A stretch of DNA of 64,000 bases from Megasphaera hutchinsoni. Lineage in GTDB: Bacteria; Bacillota; Negativicutes; Veillonellales; Megasphaeraceae. A model generated the notes under the pieces. It was given only the letters and a program-made list of their open reading frames with translations, did not search any database and was not told the DNA's origin. The position numbers and the translations under genes are program-made. This document shows positions 61,187 through 64,000 of this stretch, piece after piece. The stretch lies in assembly GCF_001553405.1 (NCBI RefSeq), contig NZ_KQ960928.1, forward strand, positions 1 to 64,000, read 5' to 3'. Numbering within the stretch: position 1 is the first letter of the stretch; the number at the start of each line of letters is the position of its first letter.

Positions 61187-62761
61187 ATGAAAAAGTTTCA
61201 AAAAATAAGCATAACGTTGGCGGTTATGTCATTAATAGGTTTTAGTGGTGCTTATGCAGAAAATCCTTTTGTCGATGTGCCGTCTGACAGTTGGGCATAT
61301 CGGTCCGTGGCAGATCTTGCGAATTCCGGCATCATTCAAGGTGTAAATGGGAAAGAGTTTGAAGGAAATCGGTCTATCACTCGCTATGAAGCCGCAGAAA
61401 TTACGGCGAAAGCTTTAGCACAAGTAACACGGGCGAGCACATCACAACGGCAAGTTATTTATAAATTGGCACGAGAATTTGCTACGGAATTGCAAACACT
61501 GGGGGTACGAGTGGATCAATTAGAATCCCGCGTAGGTACGGTAACCGTATCGGGAGATGCTCGGTTGCGTTGGCGGCATCAGAAAGCTATGTCGGGTCGG
61601 TATGAATTTTTACGGTGGAATTATCCGAATAAAAAGTTTGATAAGCGAGATGAAGCACATTATGAAGTTGATGCAGGATATAGCGGTGAGCGAGCTTGGG
61701 ATTATCAGATGAATTTGCGGGCGGATGCACCCGTAAACGAAAGGGTAAATCTGCATGTGGGGGTTACAACGGATAATCAGCAGTTTAGCAGTAACGAAAC
61801 GGCACAGACCACTAAAACGTTTATTAATCGAGCCTATATCAATTATCGGCCGTTGAAGCAGGTTCTTCTGCAAGTAGGACGATTCGATGATTACACACTG
61901 GGCAAAGGGTATCAGTACGGGGATGTTTTGGACGGTGCGATTATTCGCCATGAAACCGGCCAAGGCGGTCTTACTGCCGGCTATGGTAAATTAAAGAGCG
62001 GCGATACTACGATGGCACGGGTCTATGCTTTTGATGAGCAGGGCAATCAGAAAATGGTGGAATGCCCCGGTGATAAGTGGAGTAAAATATATGGATATAC
62101 AACGGCCCCCCTTCAGGTAAAAACGGCTTTTCTGTCGGGGGATACGGCACTGAATGAAAATACACACATAGGTCTTTATTATAGTCGATTTATGGTGCCG
62201 GCCAAATATCGTTCCTTGCCCGATGGGACGGAAGCACATAAAACCTATCAGTCCGCCTTCCGTGCAACGTCGCTTTGGGGAACGTATTTGGATTTTCTCT
62301 TTCCTCATGAAGGGCGTTTACTCTTAAATTATGAACAGGTACAGCAAAATGATGCGGCAAAAGTGATGGCCGATGAGCGTGGTATGAAAGCCAAACCTGC
62401 CATGTGGTTAGGCCGGTTTACCCTTGGTAACGTACAGGAGAAAGTCGGTTCTTGGGATATGTGGGTTGAATATTTGCATGCCGACAAGGGGGCACAAGTA
62501 GGCGGTTCTTCGGCATCGTGGCGTAAAGATGTTGATAATATCAAATCGGTGGGACTGGGCATGGATTATCGTTTGGCTAAGAACGTGACGCTTTCCGTTG
62601 CACAAACGATTAGTTCCAGTTGGATAAATCGTACACCCGAACGCGTGGCTCCTTGGAAAAAAGATCTTGGTCCTTATGATAATAAAGGTGAAACTATTTA
62701 TCGGGAAAAAACAAGCGAACCGCAAGAATATACGAGTGTTTCCTTAAAGGTAGTATTTTAA
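61187..62761 (+). CDS. SLH-domain porin, OmpM type
   Basis: This outer-membrane porin has about 524 residues. After a signal peptide (KKFQKISITLAVMSLIGFSGAYA) comes one SLH domain, NPFVDVPSDSWAYRSVADL to ITRYEAAEITAKAL, then a helical linker rich in Leu and Gln (LAREFATELQTLGVRVDQLESRVG) and a beta barrel of about 380 residues ending SLKVVF. In Negativicutes such OmpM proteins tether the outer membrane by binding modified peptidoglycan through the SLH domain. ATG 61187 has GAGAGGGGAG upstream; a much longer frame from 61016 lacks support. A TonB receptor gene begins 15 bp downstream. Confidence 0.9.
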   Translation: MKKFQKISITLAVMSLIGFSGAYAENPFVDVPSDSWAYRSVADLANSGIIQGVNGKEFEGNRSITRYEAAEITAKALAQVTRASTSQRQVIYKLAREFATELQTLGVRVDQLESRVGTVTVSGDARLRWRHQKAMSGRYEFLRWNYPNKKFDKRDEAHYEVDAGYSGERAWDYQMNLRADAPVNERVNLHVGVTTDNQQFSSNETAQTTKTFINRAYINYRPLKQVLLQVGRFDDYTLGKGYQYGDVLDGAIIRHETGQGGLTAGYGKLKSGDTTMARVYAFDEQGNQKMVECPGDKWSKIYGYTTAPLQVKTAFLSGDTALNENTHIGLYYSRFMVPAKYRSLPDGTEAHKTYQSAFRATSLWGTYLDFLFPHEGRLLLNYEQVQQNDAAKVMADERGMKAKPAMWLGRFTLGNVQEKVGSWDMWVEYLHADKGAQVGGSSASWRKDVDNIKSVGLGMDYRLAKNVTLSVAQTISSSWINRTPERVAPWKKDLGPYDNKGETIYREKTSEPQEYTSVSLKVVF

Positions 62762-62775
62762 TGAAGGAGAAAAGT

Positions 62776-64000
62776 ATGAATAGACGAGCTTATATGGCCG
62801 TGGTTGCGATCTTATTTAGTAGCATCGGCATGGGCGGCATGCTTGATGCGGCTTCGTATACGACGGGACAGGTCGTAGTAAAGGCGGAAACGGCACGAGA
62901 AATGATTCAAAAAAGACCGAAAACGGTAACCGTTGTCGGCAAAAAAGAAATTAAAGAAAAAAAGATGCAAAACTTACGTGATGTCTTGGAAGCGGTTCCG
63001 GGGATGTCGTTTAGTATTGATCCGATGAATCGAACGAATTATTCTCTGCGAGGAGCAGAAAGTCGGCACGTTCCCATTATGATGGATGGAATGAAAATAA
63101 GCGGAGAACTGGCAAAACTAGCGGGGGCAGCCAATGAATTGGAACGATTTTCAACGGAGGACATTGAACGTGTTGAAATTACACACGGTATTTCCGGTGC
63201 TCGCTATGGTGCGGATGCCATTGGGGGCGTGATTAATATTATTACGAAACGTCCGCAAAAAACGGGTGGTTATCTTGAGGTGGAAGCACGACAGACGGCA
63301 CATGACCATCAAGGGGAACAGCTCTATCACATGGGATATAATTTGGTAGATACGCATAAGCAAGTAAAACTATGGGGGTCGTGGTCTAAAACGGCACCGC
63401 ATTATAATCATGCGTACTGGGATTATGATTTTACCTTAATTGATCCGAATGATAGGTACCATGATTTAAAAAAGTCGGAAATTTTGAAACAAATGGAACC
63501 GGTCAAGACGCCGAAGAAGGCAAGTCAGATTTCCGATAATTATTTTGGTAAGCGCAGTCAGTGGGGAGCGACATTTTATTGGCAACCGCAAGACTCGACC
63601 GAAATCTCTTATGCCTATGATAAGATGATAGACGATACGCAGACGCGTAATTTTTTGGGGCGAATAAATTTGGGGCATCTGAATATAGGTATGGGATGGG
63701 ATTTTGTCAATGATAAAAATAAAGATCTCTTTTGGACGACCTACTTACAGGGCATGAATCATATTATTCGCGATAATCATATGCTGTCGGTGCGTCATTT
63801 TTGGGATAAGGGCGAACTTCGCTTGCGTATAAAAGATTCGATGTATCACAAGCATTTTGCTACCCTCTTGCGGACCGTTATGTATAATAGTTATAAGACT
63901 GATTATATGGAAAGTAATGATCGGACGTATGAACTGACCTGGGAAGGGTATCCCAATCAGCAACATGGGGTCACTTTGACAACCCAAGTGAAGACCAATT
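62776..64000 (+). CDS. TonB-dependent receptor, N-terminal part (3' end cut by window)
   Basis: The frame is open from ATG 62776 (AAGGAG upstream) to the window edge, 408 codons. It starts with a signal peptide (RRAYMAVVAILFSSIGMGG), then a plug domain: KTVTVVGKKEIKEKKMQNLRDVLEAVPGM, NYSLRGAESRHVPIMMDG, DIERVEITHGISGARYGADAIGGVINIITK. The last stretch is the classic end of the plug before the barrel. The first barrel strands follow. It is probably cotranscribed with the SLH porin. It is a different gene from the receptor at the left edge, since both are cut by the window on opposite sides. The ligand is unknown. Confidence 0.93.
   Translation, partial: MNRRAYMAVVAILFSSIGMGGMLDAASYTTGQVVVKAETAREMIQKRPKTVTVVGKKEIKEKKMQNLRDVLEAVPGMSFSIDPMNRTNYSLRGAESRHVPIMMDGMKISGELAKLAGAANELERFSTEDIERVEITHGISGARYGADAIGGVINIITKRPQKTGGYLEVEARQTAHDHQGEQLYHMGYNLVDTHKQVKLWGSWSKTAPHYNHAYWDYDFTLIDPNDRYHDLKKSEILKQMEPVKTPKKASQISDNYFGKRSQWGATFYWQPQDSTEISYAYDKMIDDTQTRNFLGRINLGHLNIGMGWDFVNDKNKDLFWTTYLQGMNHIIRDNHMLSVRHFWDKGELRLRIKDSMYHKHFATLLRTVMYNSYKTDYMESNDRTYELTWEGYPNQQHGVTLTTQVKTN

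Noticed and set aside
1-64000. CRISPR array, IS element or prophage
   Set aside because: No repeat-spacer pattern, transposase, integrase or phage structural gene was seen.
1-64000. Left and right TonB receptors as one circular gene
   Set aside because: The left part is a barrel with its own repeats and the right part is a plug plus first strands; nothing shows that the window is circular, so they are treated as two genes.

Overview
The window looks like a Gram-negative-type Firmicute of the class Negativicutes (Veillonellaceae / Megasphaera / Dialister neighbourhood; genus not resolved). The DNA is AT-rich with Firmicutes-style signals: strong AGGAGG ribosome binding sites, a T-box leader, a ZTP riboswitch, DUF2325 and YlbF. 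It also encodes an outer membrane: two TonB-dependent receptors, an S-layer-homology (SLH) porin of the OmpM type, heptose genes for LPS core, and proteins with beta-barrel C-termini. Enzymes of anaerobic metabolism are present ([FeFe] hydrogenase, ETF, acyl-CoA dehydrogenase, CoA-dependent succinate semialdehyde dehydrogenase). No IS element, phage gene or CRISPR array was seen.

Layout. 1-3.3 kb: 3' part of a TonB receptor and an ABC exporter. 3.5-9.9 kb: DUF2325 protein, etfBA, trmL-ylbF-murB, typA. 10-15 kb: a long AT-rich leader, an [FeFe] hydrogenase, and the pair sucD-4hbD. 15-22 kb: LytS/LytR-type two-component system, tRNA-Lys, an aminotransferase, a ZTP-riboswitch-controlled stand-alone AICAR transformylase, a candidate 6S-like RNA, a phosphodiesterase, an orphan protein and tRNA-Arg. 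22-26.8 kb: HAD phosphatase, M16C peptidase, GluQ-RS. 26.9-39.6 kb: a division/cell-wall cluster mraZ-rsmH-ftsL-murE-murF-mraY-murD-murG-murC-ddl-ftsQ-ftsZ, notably without ftsI, ftsW and ftsA. 39.6-43.9 kb: nrdR, ADP-heptose genes (hldE, gmhB), a heptosyltransferase-like gene and a small outer-membrane protein. 44-49.2 kb: nifS-mnmA-lepA-hemW. 49.2-49.5 kb: a structured non-coding RNA with its own promoter and terminator. 49.5-51.6 kb: two hotdog thioesterases and an acyl-CoA dehydrogenase. 51.6-55.3 kb: T-box(Phe)-pheST. 55.4-56.8 kb: a purine permease on the minus strand. 56.9-57.6 kb: decayed sequence. 57.6-64 kb: a surface region with two tandem autotransporter-like barrel proteins, the SLH porin and the 5' part of a second TonB receptor.

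How it fits together. Envelope building dominates: murB plus the dcw cluster make meso-DAP peptidoglycan precursors, hldE/gmhB/GT9 build LPS core heptose, and the SLH porin would tie the outer membrane to the wall. Energy metabolism is represented by the succinyl-CoA to 4-hydroxybutyrate pair, ETF and an acyl-CoA dehydrogenase, which together could feed a crotonyl-CoA to butyryl-CoA route; the hydrogenase would vent electrons. The most interesting unexplained items are the 235-nt RNA at 49.25 kb, the 6S-like RNA at 20.5 kb, the tandem barrel proteins at 57.6-60.5 kb and the missing ftsI/ftsW/ftsA. All homology statements rest on remembered family motifs; no search was run.
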